Assembly (NCBI RefSeq): GCF_040207125.1
Contig: NZ_CP157940.1
Coordinates: forward strand, 3,100,001 to 3,164,000
DNA: 64,000 nt
Reading direction: 5' to 3'
Origin: Lacrimispora sp. BS-2
GTDB taxonomy: Bacteria; Bacillota; Clostridia; Lachnospirales; Lachnospiraceae
Shown piece by piece: positions 1 to 8,324 of the stretch. The translations under genes and the position numbers were made by a program. Position 1 is the first letter of the stretch. The number at the start of each line of letters is the position of its first letter. The notes beneath the pieces are model-generated. The model did not search any database. It saw nothing but the letters and a program-made list of their open reading frames with translations, and was not told the origin of the DNA.

Positions 1-164
1 TATTAAAAGCAAAAAAACGCCACTTGTCAGGCATAATATGCCAACAAGCAGCGCTTTATAAAAATCTATTATAGGAAAACCGGTAGCAATGACTGGTATA
101 CATATTGGACCGGTATTAGGTATTACCGCTCCTATTTTGCAATATTTCAAATGACGATGATTTC

Positions 165-1325
165 TTATTTGTTCTTAATACGGTTTACCTGTTCAACCAT
201 TATGATCATGACTGCTGCAAATATCATCAGGTAATAGGGGTATAACCGGATCGTCACGTATTCCGCTATGATTCCCATGAGAAGAGGCATAAGGGCTGCA
301 CCCACGTATGCACATGCCATCTGGATGCCCATAATGGCCTGTGATAAATCCTTGCCAAAGTTCTCCGGGGTCTCATGGAGCAGGCAGGGATAAACAGGCG
401 CACAGCCCATTCCGATTAAAATAAATCCTGCACACAGAAACAGGTTTCCCTGAGCCAGTATGATTACCAGGATACCCAGGAGGATAATTCCCTGTCCTAT
501 GCGGATCATTTTTTTATCAGATAATCTCATGGCTGCGAAACCATTTAAAAATCTTCCAAAGGTGATGCCGAAGAAAAATAAAGAAGCCCATTTTGCCGCC
601 GCATCCGGCGAAATTCCTTTTTCCATAACCATATAGCTGCTGCTCCACAGTCCTGCGGTGGACTCAAAGGCACAATAGCAGAAGAAAGCAGCAAGCACAG
701 GCTTTGCTCCTTTCAGCCCAAGCAATTCCTTTATGGTTACGCGTTTATGCTCTCTGGTTTCCTCTTCCGATTCCTGGTGGCTCTTCTTCCAAAAAGGCAG
801 AGAGAAAATCAGTATACCGGTTAATAGGATCTGAATTACAGAAATGGAACGGTATCCCATGAACCATGGCATGCCGCCGGTCAGAAAATACCCCATAATA
901 TACGGCCCCATGGTAGCCCCGATTCCCCAGAAACAATGAAGCCAGCTCATATGCTTAGCCTTATAATGAATCGCCACAAAGTTATTCAAGGCAGCATCCA
1001 CGGAACCAGCACCTAATCCGTAGGGGATCGCCCACAGGCACAGGGACTGAAAAGAGGGAGAAACGGAAAAGCCCCATAAGGCTGCGGCTGTCATTCCAAC
1101 ACTGGCAGCCGTTACTTTACCCGTCCCAAATCTCTTAATAAGGCGGTCGCTGTTTAAGCTTGAAATAACAGTACATCCTATTATAATAGTAGAAATAATA
1201 CCGGCATAAGATAGGGGAACATTAAGCTGCCGGTACATGGTAGGCCACGCGGACCCCAGCAGCGAATCCGGTAATCCCAGACTGATAAAGGATATGTAAA
1301 TAATGACGAGCAATAAGGATAACAT
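165..1325 (-). CDS. MFS transporter
   Basis: Integral membrane transporter of the major facilitator superfamily, 386 aa, with about twelve hydrophobic segments spread evenly along the chain. The loop after the second segment reads SDRLIKRFGTGK, an MFS motif-A-like D-R-x-x-R-x-G pattern, and the N-terminus contains GLPDSLLGSAWP, as in many Firmicutes MFS sugar or drug carriers. The ATG at 1325 is chosen because GGAGGAA lies 8 nt upstream; the open frame runs further but without a ribosome site. It is divergent from the AraC-type gene at 1511, which is a plausible regulator. The substrate cannot be read from sequence. Confidence 0.85.
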   Translation of the reverse strand: MLSLLLVIIYISFISLGLPDSLLGSAWPTMYRQLNVPLSYAGIISTIIIGCTVISSLNSDRLIKRFGTGKVTAASVGMTAAALWGFSVSPSFQSLCLWAIPYGLGAGSVDAALNNFVAIHYKAKHMSWLHCFWGIGATMGPYIMGYFLTGGMPWFMGYRSISVIQILLTGILIFSLPFWKKSHQESEEETREHKRVTIKELLGLKGAKPVLAAFFCYCAFESTAGLWSSSYMVMEKGISPDAAAKWASLFFFGITFGRFLNGFAAMRLSDKKMIRIGQGIILLGILVIILAQGNLFLCAGFILIGMGCAPVYPCLLHETPENFGKDLSQAIMGIQMACAYVGAALMPLLMGIIAEYVTIRLYPYYLMIFAAVMIIMVEQVNRIKNK

Positions 1326-1510
1326 ATATTTTCCTCCAAAAAAGTAATAATCTGTGGGCAAAGCTGTGCAATAATCATTTGCTTTCCATATCACATTTTG
1401 ATATTATAACATGGTATATCAGTATTTTCTTATATAATACTATTAAAATCTGATACCATTGTATGATTTTCTCATCGACGTTTCTCATTGAAGTCCAGGA
1501 GGAGTTTGTT
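1326..1510. promoter_or_regulatory. Divergent promoter region, MFS / AraC
   Basis: This AT-rich spacer separates two divergent genes. A TATAAT lies at 1433-1438 on the plus strand for the AraC gene and ATTATA at 1403-1408 gives TATAAT on the minus strand for the MFS gene. Neither has a good -35 box, which would fit activator-dependent promoters. No clear inverted repeat operator was seen. Confidence 0.4.
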
Positions 1511-2398
1511 TTGGAGCCCTATTTACTGTCGTCGCAAAAACAGGATGTGAACCACGGAACCATCCTTTCGCCCTATGCGCTTTACCACTGTATCTTACCA
1601 ACAGTTATGCCTGACGTATTGCTTCACTGGCATGTGGAAGCTGAAATTACCATTATTTTAGAAGGAAGTGCAAATTATAAAATCGGGAAAGAAACCTTTC
1701 AATCCAGAAAAGGGGATTTGATCTTCGTACCACCCAACACCCTTCATTCGGTCAAGCCTTTGCCGGGCAGCACCCATATTTCCGATACTTTGGTCTTTCA
1801 TCTTGATATGCTGGGATATTCTCTTATGGATCAATACAGCTTAACCTATCTCCAGCCCATACATAATGGTTTTATCCGGCCTCTTTCCCATATGAATCAA
1901 GACCATCCCTTTTATCCTGAATTTTATGAATGCATGAACCAGATTTTCCTTTGTGTAAAAAATAAAGATGATTATTTTGAAATGATCTTAAAAGAGAAGC
2001 TGCATCATCTTTTTTACCTGTTATTTCAACATCAATGCTTTACAAATACAGATGCTGCATCTCCCACCCATGCACATATGGATAAAGTAAAGAAAGCGGT
2101 AAAATATATTCAGGAAAATTATCAGGAGCCAATCTCCATCGGTGAATTGGCAGACTTATGCCATTTCAGCAAAACCCATTTCATGAACTTTTTTAAACAT
2201 GCTGTGGGAATTACCTGTGTGGAATATATGATTCAGCACCGTCTTAAAATAGCAGCCAACCTTTTAAGGACAACAGGGCTGTCCATATCAGATATTGCTT
2301 TTGAAAGCGGCTTTCGCAATCTGTCTAACTTTAACCGAAAATTCAAGAGTTATTATCATATGACTCCTTTTGAATACCGCAGGCAGTGGATCATCTGA
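1511..2398 (+). CDS. AraC family transcriptional regulator (cupin sensor)
   Basis: Cytoplasmic DNA-binding regulator of 295 aa. The N-terminal half is a cupin-type sensing domain (HWHVEAEITIILEG, then GDLIFVPPNTLHSV), and the last ~100 residues hold the two AraC helix-turn-helix units (ISIGELADLCHFSKTHF and LSISDIAFESGF). The start is a TTG at 1511, preceded by AGGAGG at 1497-1502 with an 8-nt spacer; an upstream ATG at 1463 has no ribosome site. Cupin-AraC proteins usually sense a sugar or small metabolite and activate an adjacent transporter, so control of the divergent MFS gene is a reasonable inference. Confidence 0.9.
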   Translation: MEPYLLSSQKQDVNHGTILSPYALYHCILPTVMPDVLLHWHVEAEITIILEGSANYKIGKETFQSRKGDLIFVPPNTLHSVKPLPGSTHISDTLVFHLDMLGYSLMDQYSLTYLQPIHNGFIRPLSHMNQDHPFYPEFYECMNQIFLCVKNKDDYFEMILKEKLHHLFYLLFQHQCFTNTDAASPTHAHMDKVKKAVKYIQENYQEPISIGELADLCHFSKTHFMNFFKHAVGITCVEYMIQHRLKIAANLLRTTGLSISDIAFESGFRNLSNFNRKFKSYYHMTPFEYRRQWII

Positions 2399-2432
2399 TC
2401 TGATCTGATTTGATTATCATCTAACCTGAGAA

Positions 2433-2478
2433 AAACCCGCTCAACGGCTGACCTGTCAGGCCCTCCGCAGGCGGGTTT
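2433..2478. terminator. Bidirectional terminator, araC / clpP
   Basis: AAACCCGC (2433-2440) pairs with GCGGGTTT (2471-2478). T-rich sequence follows on the plus side and A-rich sequence precedes it, so it can serve both convergent genes. Confidence 0.75.
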
Positions 2479-2498
2479 CTTATTTCAATATTCCGGTA

Positions 2499-3092
2499 TC
2501 ATCTGCGGCATAACAGAATTTCATCAATTAAGCCATATTCTTTTGCCTCCTCAGCCGTCAGATAATGATCCCGTTCCATATCTTCCTCAACTTTTTTAAG
2601 GGGCTGGCCTGTAAGCTCACTGTATATCTTATTGAGCTTTTCCTTTGTCTTTTCAAGCCAGTCACTATGGATTTTAATATCCGTGGCCTGTCCCTGCAGC
2701 CCCCCGGATATTGACGGCTGATGGATCAGTATTTCACTGTTTTTAAGGGCAAAACGCTTTCCTTTTTTCCCAGATGCCAGGATCAGGGAGGCCGCACTTC
2801 CTGATTGGCCTATGCTGATGGTGGAAACATCGCATCTGATATTGTTCATGGTGTCCATAATAGCGAACCCGTCCGTTACAGACCCTCCTGGGCTGTTAAT
2901 ATACAAGTGAATGTCTTTGCTGCTGTCAGCGGATTCCAGAAAAAGCATCTGGGCTATAATCAGGCTTGCCATTTCATTGGTCACAACGCCGTTAAGCATG
3001 ACAATGCGGTCATTCAGCAGCCTGGAAAAAATGTCAAAGGACCGCTCGCCGTGAGATGTCTGTTCAATTACCATTGGAATAAGATTGCTCAT
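2499..3092 (-). CDS. clpP: ClpP-family serine protease (second-type paralog)
   Basis: Cytosolic self-compartmentalising peptidase subunit that works with a Clp ATPase; 197 aa, normal ClpP length. Catalytic residues visible by alignment to known ClpP are Ser99 (IGQSGSAAS), His124 (EILIHQPS) and Asp175 (MERDHYL). The nucleophile region IGQSGSAAS differs from the usual IGMAASMGA of the main housekeeping ClpP, and two extra residues sit in the handle after HQP, so this looks like a paralog rather than the primary ClpP. AGGAGG sits just before the ATG. It follows a short AraC-type gene by 16 nt and is probably cotranscribed with it. No clpX is adjacent. Confidence 0.9.
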   Translation of the reverse strand: MSNLIPMVIEQTSHGERSFDIFSRLLNDRIVMLNGVVTNEMASLIIAQMLFLESADSSKDIHLYINSPGGSVTDGFAIMDTMNNIRCDVSTISIGQSGSAASLILASGKKGKRFALKNSEILIHQPSISGGLQGQATDIKIHSDWLEKTKEKLNKIYSELTGQPLKKVEEDMERDHYLTAEEAKEYGLIDEILLCRR

Positions 3093-3108
3093 GTAAACCT
3101 CCTGACTA

Positions 3109-3501
3109 TTATGCGGCCATATCCATGATTTTGTTGAAGCGGCTGCTGAGATTGATCACTTGATCAGAGGAATTGCCGCCATACATTCTCCGGTATTTCC
3201 CCGGTGTCAGACCGTAAATCTTTAAAAAAGCCCTTGAAAAGGATTCCTGGGAAGCATACTGGTATTCCAGGGCGATATCAATAATCGGCCTGTCTGTCCG
3301 GGCAAGCTCTCCCGCAGCTTTCTCCATCCGCTTTTTAGTGATATATCTGGTAACCGATTCTCCTGATACTTTATGAAAAATTCTATGATAGTGATATTTA
3401 GACAGATAAGCTCTTTTTGCAAGATCATCAAGGTCAATTTTACGATTTAAATTTTCATCAATATATTTAAGTGAATCCTTTACCTTTGAATGATAATCCA
3501 T
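3109..3501 (-). CDS. Stand-alone AraC-type DNA-binding protein
   Basis: A 130-aa protein that is essentially only an AraC HTH domain ([20 protein letters not shown] and [20 protein letters not shown], then [11 protein letters not shown]) with a ~30-residue basic tail and no sensor domain. It resembles the SoxS/MarA size class. ATG at 3501 is preferred because AAAGGAG lies 8 nt upstream; the frame continues to 3525 without support. Being 16 nt upstream of clpP suggests an operon linking a stress-type regulator to proteolysis, which is inference. Confidence 0.85.
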   Translation of the reverse strand: MDYHSKVKDSLKYIDENLNRKIDLDDLAKRAYLSKYHYHRIFHKVSGESVTRYITKKRMEKAAGELARTDRPIIDIALEYQYASQESFSRAFLKIYGLTPGKYRRMYGGNSSDQVINLSSRFNKIMDMAA

Positions 3502-3712
3502 ATACCTGCTCCTTTCCCAAAACATATTATCATTATATACTCCTTTTGAAATTAATTCTTGATAATCTTTGCTTAAATCCAGCTTTTTCTTTTCATTATA
3601 TATCCGGAAGGTTTCCCTCCATACCCATATGGACTGTGGAATTGTACAGAGGGATATGATATGATAACGGCAAGGGAAAATTCATATAAGCCAATAAGGA
3701 GAAACGATTAAA
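3502..3712. promoter_or_regulatory. Divergent intergenic region, AraC-type / GNAT
   Basis: AT-rich spacer between divergent genes. ATTATA at 3532-3537 gives a minus-strand TATAAT for the AraC-clpP pair, and TATGAT near 3656 could be the plus-strand -10. AAGGAG at 3696-3701 supports the GTG start at 3713. No repeat or structured element was seen. Confidence 0.35.
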
Positions 3713-4126
3713 GTGAACTTTAAAATAACTGATAAAATAAAAAAAGAAGATGAGGAAATCATTTACCAGGGCTTACTAGATTATAATTTAGCCAGAATTG
3801 AGGACAAAAATCCAAGGGATTTAGGAGTCTATCTGCGGGATGAGGCGGAAGAAACGGTTGGGGGACTGATTGGAAATACACACGGCAACTGGTTGTTTGT
3901 AAAATATTTATGGGTCAGCGAAGACCTGCGGGGTCAAAATATTGGCAGTGAGCTTTTAAAACAGGCGGAAGAAACAGCAAAAGAGCGTGGGTGTCAGTAC
4001 GCATTTCTGGATACTTTCAGTTTTCAGGCGCCTGCCTTCTATGAAAAGCACGGATACAGGAACGTGTTTGCACTGGAAGAATACCCTGTGACAGGAAAAC
4101 GCTATTATTTTACTAAAACTTTGTAA
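3713..4126 (+). CDS. GNAT family N-acetyltransferase
   Basis: Small cytosolic acetyl-CoA-dependent acetyltransferase, 137 aa. The acetyl-CoA-binding motif A is visible as LWVSEDLRGQNIGSELL (R/Q-x-x-G-x-G/S form), followed by the ALDT-like strand (CQYAFLDTFSFQAPAFYEKHGY) typical of the family C-terminus. The start is GTG at 3713 with AAGGAG 11 nt upstream. The acceptor substrate is unknown. It lies 51 nt before another AraC-type gene and may be cotranscribed with it. Confidence 0.85.
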   Translation: MNFKITDKIKKEDEEIIYQGLLDYNLARIEDKNPRDLGVYLRDEAEETVGGLIGNTHGNWLFVKYLWVSEDLRGQNIGSELLKQAEETAKERGCQYAFLDTFSFQAPAFYEKHGYRNVFALEEYPVTGKRYYFTKTL

Positions 4127-4177
4127 ATGCATTTCTTAATGCCACTTGTTTTATAATCGGGAAAGGATGAAAAACCA

Positions 4178-5089
4178 TTGAAGAACGTTCATAGAATCGA
4201 ATTTCATACGGGAAGCAAAGAAGAATTATTTCCTGGTTTTACGTCAGATTTTCCATATACTGCCTCCTGCTCCCAATTGGATCAGTTTATGGGAGGTTTT
4301 GTTCCATGGCACTGGCATAAAAACGTGGAACTGTTTTATATGGAAAGCGGGAGAATGGAATATTGTACACCAAAGGGACGAATGATATTTCCCGCAGGTT
4401 CCGGCGGGATGATCAATTCCAATGTGCTTCACACGGCAAGGCCACAGGCGGAATCAGAAAAAAACCTTCAGTTCCTTCATATTTTTGATCCTTCTTTCAT
4501 AGCCGGCCAACATGGAAGCCGGATCGAGCAAAAATACGTTACGCCGATTACCGCAGCCACCCAGGCAGAAATCTTTGCCTTATATCCGGAAGATCCGGAA
4601 CAGGCGAAAGTTATAGATGTCATTCGTGAATCTTTTCACCTTTCCGAACATGATTTTGGATATGAAATAAAGCTGCGGGAGGTCTTATCCGACATATGGA
4701 TCCAGCTTCTCCAGATATCACGTCCTCTGCTGGAAGAAAAGGGGAATTCCAGCAAAGCAAATGATAAAATAAAATCAATGATGGTTTATGTCCATGAGCA
4801 TTATGGGGAAAAAATATCAATCCCAGAGATTGCTGCCGCCGCTTTTTCCAGTGAACGGGAGTGCTTTCGGGTATTCCATGACTGCCTGCATACGACACCG
4901 GTGGAATATATCAAAACCTACCGTTTACAAATGGCCTGCCATATGCTGGCAAACAGCAGGGAAACGATAACCTCTATCAGCCATGCCTGCGGATTGGGCA
5001 GCAGCAGCTACTTTGGAAAGGTCTTTCGGGAGTATATTGGCTGTACGCCCCTGGAATACCGCCGTAAATGGCAGGATAATAACATATAA
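4178..5089 (+). CDS. AraC family transcriptional regulator (cupin sensor)
   Basis: 303-aa cytosolic regulator. The cupin sensor occupies roughly residues 15-140 (VPWHWHKNVELFYMESG, then GGMINSNVLHTA), and the AraC HTH pair occupies the last ~100 residues (ISIPEIAAAAFSSERECFRV; ITSISHACGLGSSSYFGKVF; TPLEYRRKW). The start codon is TTG at 4178 with AAAGGATG about 9 nt upstream. It follows the GNAT gene closely. The target is not evident; the downstream 79-aa gene has its own ribosome site after a 134-nt gap. Confidence 0.9.
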   Translation: MKNVHRIEFHTGSKEELFPGFTSDFPYTASCSQLDQFMGGFVPWHWHKNVELFYMESGRMEYCTPKGRMIFPAGSGGMINSNVLHTARPQAESEKNLQFLHIFDPSFIAGQHGSRIEQKYVTPITAATQAEIFALYPEDPEQAKVIDVIRESFHLSEHDFGYEIKLREVLSDIWIQLLQISRPLLEEKGNSSKANDKIKSMMVYVHEHYGEKISIPEIAAAAFSSERECFRVFHDCLHTTPVEYIKTYRLQMACHMLANSRETITSISHACGLGSSSYFGKVFREYIGCTPLEYRRKWQDNNI

Positions 5090-5223
5090 CGGCAGAAATA
5101 ATATATTTATTTAAAAAATATTGCACTATAATGATACCTGTAGAGGTGATAGGGCAATCTTTTTAATTTTAAAGTCATTGCAGTCACCATATAATCACTG
5201 TTTTTCACAATGGAGGGTTTGTA

Positions 5224-5463
5224 ATGATAAAACTGAACATCTTGGATATGGATAGCTTTTTACAAACAGTAAATGCATGCAGTGACGCGGTTCATTTGCT
5301 GTACCCGGACGGAAGAAAAGAAAATATCAACAAACACCATGGACTCCAGATGGAGCTGATGCATCAATACAGGGAAAATAAAAACTTCTTGTGTCTTACC
5401 CTGGATATTCCTGCTCCAAAGGATTATATGAGCATTATCTCCTATTACGCAGGAGATTGCTGA
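5224..5463 (+). CDS. Small conserved-looking hypothetical protein (79 aa)
   Basis: A 79-aa acidic soluble protein with no signal peptide or membrane segment. AATGGAGG precedes the ATG with a good spacing, and a strong terminator follows 28 nt after the stop, so it is a real transcription unit. The sequence pattern (LLYPDGRKENINKHHG, ending SIISYYAGDC) gives the impression of a small family found in Lachnospiraceae, but I cannot assign a function. A TATAAT at 5127-5132 may be its promoter. Expression alone from the araC upstream is also possible. Confidence 0.7.
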   Translation: MIKLNILDMDSFLQTVNACSDAVHLLYPDGRKENINKHHGLQMELMHQYRENKNFLCLTLDIPAPKDYMSIISYYAGDC

Positions 5464-5490
5464 TCATTTGCTTGCAACTAATTCATCATA

Positions 5491-5524
5491 AAGGGGTCTG
5501 ACCGCTATGCAGGTCAGACCCCTT
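5491..5524. terminator. Perfect 13-bp hairpin terminator
   Basis: AAGGGGTCTGACC (5491-5503) pairs perfectly with GGTCAGACCCCTT (5512-5524) across an 8-nt loop. It lies between convergent genes; the plus-side tail CCCCTTTT is only moderately U-rich. Confidence 0.75.
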
Positions 5525-5530
5525 CCCCTT

Positions 5531-6916
5531 TTACAGGCGGGTGCTTTTCTGCGCCCGCTTTTCTGCTTTTCCAGGAACCGTTACCTCCTTCATCAGGAAA
5601 ATAATTGCGATGATATTGGGAAGCGCCATCAGCCCATTCCAGATATCGGAAAATTCCCACACAGTTTCCAGCTTTGCCATACACCCAAGAAAAACGGCCC
5701 CCAGATAAAGCAGGGTATAGACCTTTCCTCTTAAAATGCGCTGCAGTATGTAAAGGGATCCCCGTCTTTTTAAGCTCTCCGCCAGATATATGGCGGCCTG
5801 ACGGCCCAGATAATACCATGCAATAATAGTAGCAAATGCAAAAATCAGCATGGCTCCTGATACCACATATTCCCCAAGCGGCCCTAAACGTTTTGAGAAG
5901 CAGAAGGCAGTCAAAACCGCTCCGTCATAGCCGGAACCGGCAGCATCCCCATCCGTCATGCACAGGATCACAAAGGCGGTCATGGTACAGATCAAAATGG
6001 TATCAAAAAACACTTCAAACATGGCCCACATTCCCTGCTGCTCTGGTGTCGTATCCTCTGCCGCACCGTGAAGGACTGCCATGCTCCCAAGTCCTGCTTC
6101 ATTGGAAAATACTCCCCTGGATATGCCGTACTGCAGGCTTTTGCTGATTTGGTAGCCCGCAGCTCCTGAAAATACGGAAACCGGACGAAAGGCATCCTGA
6201 AAAATGCATTGAAAGATATACGGGATCTTATCGTAACAGGACATGATCACAACCATGGAAAACAGCATATAAGCGCCGGCCGAGATAGGAATAAGCCGCT
6301 CAGAGACAAAAGCAATCCTTGCGATCCCACCCAGAACCACCAATAATACAATTCCAGTCAACAGGATACCAATAGGAACCGGCGGTATGCCAAAGGAATA
6401 TTCCAGAGTTTCCGCAATGGAATTGGACTGGACCATGCTTCCCATTCCAAGAGAAACCATGATACAAAGAAAGCTGTATATCATGCCAAGTACCGGAAGC
6501 TTAAGCCCCCGTTCCAGGTAAACCATTGGCCCGCATATCCAGGCGCCGTTTCTGTCCCGGTAGCGGTACCGGATACCCAGCATGGTCTCCGCATAGCCTG
6601 TCATCATACCGATTGCAGCAGAAACCCACATCCAGAATATGGCTCCAGGTCCACCGGCCGTAAGTGCGGTGGCCACACCGGCAATATTTCCGGTCCCAAT
6701 AGTAGCCGCCAGAGCCGTACAGGCTGTCTGGAATTTTGTCACTTCACCTTTTTCTTCCACCTCATCCTCTTGTATGCTTCCAATGGTATGTTTCCACCAA
6801 AAGGGGAATTTTCTAATCTGAAAAAAACCTGTTTTTAACGTAAAAAAGACTCCGGTTCCCAGAAACAGAACCAAAAGCCACGGCCCCCACACCAGCTCAT
6901 GTATACGATGTATCAT
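5531..6916 (-). CDS. AGCS family sodium:alanine symporter
   Basis: Membrane symporter importing alanine or glycine with sodium, 461 aa, with about ten or eleven hydrophobic segments. Family features are visible: the N-terminal VWGPWLLVLFLGTGVFFTL, the signature-like LAATIGTGNIAGVATALTAG around residues 68-88, and GGPGAIFWMWVSA. The C-terminal loop ends in a charged tail. GGGAG lies upstream of the ATG at 6916. It is convergent with the 79-aa gene and divergent from the phospholipase C-like gene, so it forms its own unit. Substrate preference between alanine and glycine is not readable. Confidence 0.9.
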   Translation of the reverse strand: MIHRIHELVWGPWLLVLFLGTGVFFTLKTGFFQIRKFPFWWKHTIGSIQEDEVEEKGEVTKFQTACTALAATIGTGNIAGVATALTAGGPGAIFWMWVSAAIGMMTGYAETMLGIRYRYRDRNGAWICGPMVYLERGLKLPVLGMIYSFLCIMVSLGMGSMVQSNSIAETLEYSFGIPPVPIGILLTGIVLLVVLGGIARIAFVSERLIPISAGAYMLFSMVVIMSCYDKIPYIFQCIFQDAFRPVSVFSGAAGYQISKSLQYGISRGVFSNEAGLGSMAVLHGAAEDTTPEQQGMWAMFEVFFDTILICTMTAFVILCMTDGDAAGSGYDGAVLTAFCFSKRLGPLGEYVVSGAMLIFAFATIIAWYYLGRQAAIYLAESLKRRGSLYILQRILRGKVYTLLYLGAVFLGCMAKLETVWEFSDIWNGLMALPNIIAIIFLMKEVTVPGKAEKRAQKSTRL

Positions 6917-6990
6917 AGAATCAGCTCCCGAACGCTCTCTTTAACACTTATTCAACCTGGCCGGGTAGTATGAAAATTTCCAATGATTTT

Positions 6991-7020
6991 TTCACAAAAT
7001 AAAATTTCCTGTGGTATAAT
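6991..7020 (+). promoter_or_regulatory. Promoter of the structured leader and phospholipase C-like gene
   Basis: TTCACA (6991-6996), an 18-nt spacer and TATAAT (7015-7020) with an upstream TGG, giving an extended -10. The structured leader starts about 10 nt downstream, so the element is at the 5' end of the transcript. The same TTCACA -35 is found before the related leader near 55.98 kb. Confidence 0.65.
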
Positions 7021-7030
7021 CTCCATATAA

Positions 7031-7163
7031 GCAATGAGCAGTGCGAATTAGAACACAGAAAAATTTTCGTCGTGCTTGCACGTAAGAAAATTCTTCTGCG
7101 TTCTAATTCATAGGGCGAATGCCCGTGAGCGAACGAATCCGCAGGATTCGCGAGCTGCACTGC
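7031..7163 (+). ncRNA. Candidate four-way-junction leader RNA, copy 1
   Basis: Closing stem GCAGTGC (7038-7044) with GCACTGC (7157-7163). Inside are three hairpins. The first is long: AATTAGAACACAGAA (7046-7060) pairs with TTCTGCGTTCTAATT (7094-7108). The second is GGGC-GAAT-GCCC (7113-7124). The third is CGAATCC-GCA-GGATTCG (7134-7150). The linkers GCAATGAGCAGTGCGAA and TTCATAGGGCGAAT recur in the copy near 55.9 kb although the first stem there is unrelated in sequence and still pairs. It lies directly after a promoter, in the 5' UTR of the gene at 7321. I do not recognise it as a known riboswitch. Confidence 0.65.
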
Positions 7164-7303
7164 GGATTCGCGAGCTGCACTGCGGATTCGCGGACTGCAC
7201 TACGGATTCGCGAGCTGCACTGCGGATTCGCGGACTGCACTACGGATTCGCAGACTGCACTGCCGATTCGCAGACTGCACTGCCAATTCGCGAACTGCCA
7301 AAA
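7144..7303 (+). repeat. 20-bp tandem repeat array (seven units plus a decayed eighth)
   Basis: Units start at 7144, 7164, 7184, 7204, 7224, 7244 and 7264 with consensus GGATTCGCGAGCTGCACTGC; variants have CGGACT or CAGACT in the middle and CACTAC at the end. An eighth, degenerate unit (7284-7303) runs into the ribosome site of the gene at 7321. There are no spacers, so it is not CRISPR. The first unit is also the 3' strand of the preceding RNA structure (third hairpin plus closing stem), so the array looks like an expansion of that strand. Confidence 0.9.
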
Positions 7304-7320
7304 AATGCGAGGTGAACAAT

Positions 7321-8301
7321 ATGCCTGGTTTTACCACTCACTATCTACTGGGAGTCAAAGTTTTTAATGACATGAAAAACACTCCATTAAAGCGTATAAT
7401 CTCCAAATACCGATGGCTTTATCAGCTTGGTCTCCAGGGACCGGATATTTTTTTTTACAATATCCCCATTCTCCGCCACCGGGATTACCGCAATGTAGGT
7501 TCCTATATGCACGAAAACCATGTACATGATTTTTTTGTTTCCTGCTTAAACCATTTATCCCAGATCGAGTCCCGGCAGCAGAGAGAACAGGCCATTTCTT
7601 ATATGAGCGGCTACTTCTGCCATTACATCGGGGACTCCATCTGCCACCCTTATGTGTACGGAAGGATTGAATATGACGTTAAAAACTCCGGAAACTATCA
7701 TCACGGGCTTCATGCCATGCTGGAAAATGATATTGATGCATTGCTATTGATGAAGTACAAAAGGAAAAGGCCATCTCAGTTCAATCAGGCGGCCACCATC
7801 TGTTTAAACGGCCAGGAGCTGCAGTTCATCTCCGGTTTTTTGTCTTTATGCATCAATGAAGCCTACTATCCCCTAAATTACCGGAATAATTTCCGGGTAA
7901 CCTCCCGGATGGTATCCCGCTCCATTCTGGCTATGCGCTTAGGGTGCCGGACTCTTGCCGATCCTTCCAGCCGTAAGAAAAACAGCCTTGAATTTGTGGA
8001 ATCTCTTTTCCTGCGTACGCACCTTGCCTCCCGGAAACTGGTTACGGACATTCCGCCGGATCCCGTTGTCACCATGAATTTAAATCATGAAACCTGGTGT
8101 AATCCCTGGAACCGCCGCCTTGCATCCCAGGCATCTTTCCCTGATCTCTTCTATCAGTCCATGGCAAAATGCAGTGACGTGTTCTTTTTACTGAACGAGG
8201 AACTGACTTCGCCGGTTCCACTAAAGAACCTGGATCACAATAAGCTTTTAAAGGAGCTTGGCAATTATTCCTACCACAGCGGGCTGGCGGTTGATCAATA
8301 A
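7321..8301 (+). CDS. Zinc-dependent phospholipase C-like protein
   Basis: 326-aa protein of the Zn-dependent phospholipase C / S1-P1 nuclease-like fold family (PF00882 type). The N-terminal MPGFTTHYLLG, GLQGPDIFFY (37-46), YMHENHVHDFF (62-72), YFCHYIGDSICHPY (98-111) and HHGLHAMLENDID (127-139) supply the histidine and aspartate zinc ligands expected of the family. No signal peptide is evident, unlike secreted clostridial alpha-toxins, so it is probably cytosolic and may not be a toxin. ATG at 7321 follows GAGGTG by 6 nt. Its ~300-nt leader holds the structured RNA and the 20-bp array. The true substrate is unknown. Confidence 0.8.
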   Translation: MPGFTTHYLLGVKVFNDMKNTPLKRIISKYRWLYQLGLQGPDIFFYNIPILRHRDYRNVGSYMHENHVHDFFVSCLNHLSQIESRQQREQAISYMSGYFCHYIGDSICHPYVYGRIEYDVKNSGNYHHGLHAMLENDIDALLLMKYKRKRPSQFNQAATICLNGQELQFISGFLSLCINEAYYPLNYRNNFRVTSRMVSRSILAMRLGCRTLADPSSRKKNSLEFVESLFLRTHLASRKLVTDIPPDPVVTMNLNHETWCNPWNRRLASQASFPDLFYQSMAKCSDVFFLLNEELTSPVPLKNLDHNKLLKELGNYSYHSGLAVDQ

Positions 8302-8324
8302 CAGATAGACGGCAGGGAAACAAT

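Noticed and set aside
27..150. 40-codon minus-strand frame with a transporter-like stretch (GAVIPNTGPICIPVIATG)
   Set aside because: No ribosome site and too short; it may be a relic of a membrane protein but cannot be supported. Nothing else is seen in 1-164.
5507..6195. Several open frames antisense to the AGCS gene
   Set aside because: They are shadows in a GC-rich membrane-protein gene with no ribosome sites.
7144..7303. Possible CRISPR array
   Set aside because: The 20-bp units are directly abutting with no spacers, and no cas genes are present.
7076..7315. Open frame made of Arg/Leu/Cys repeats across the tandem array
   Set aside because: It is a by-product of the 20-bp repeat (not a multiple of three, so the motif rotates through frames) and lacks a ribosome site.
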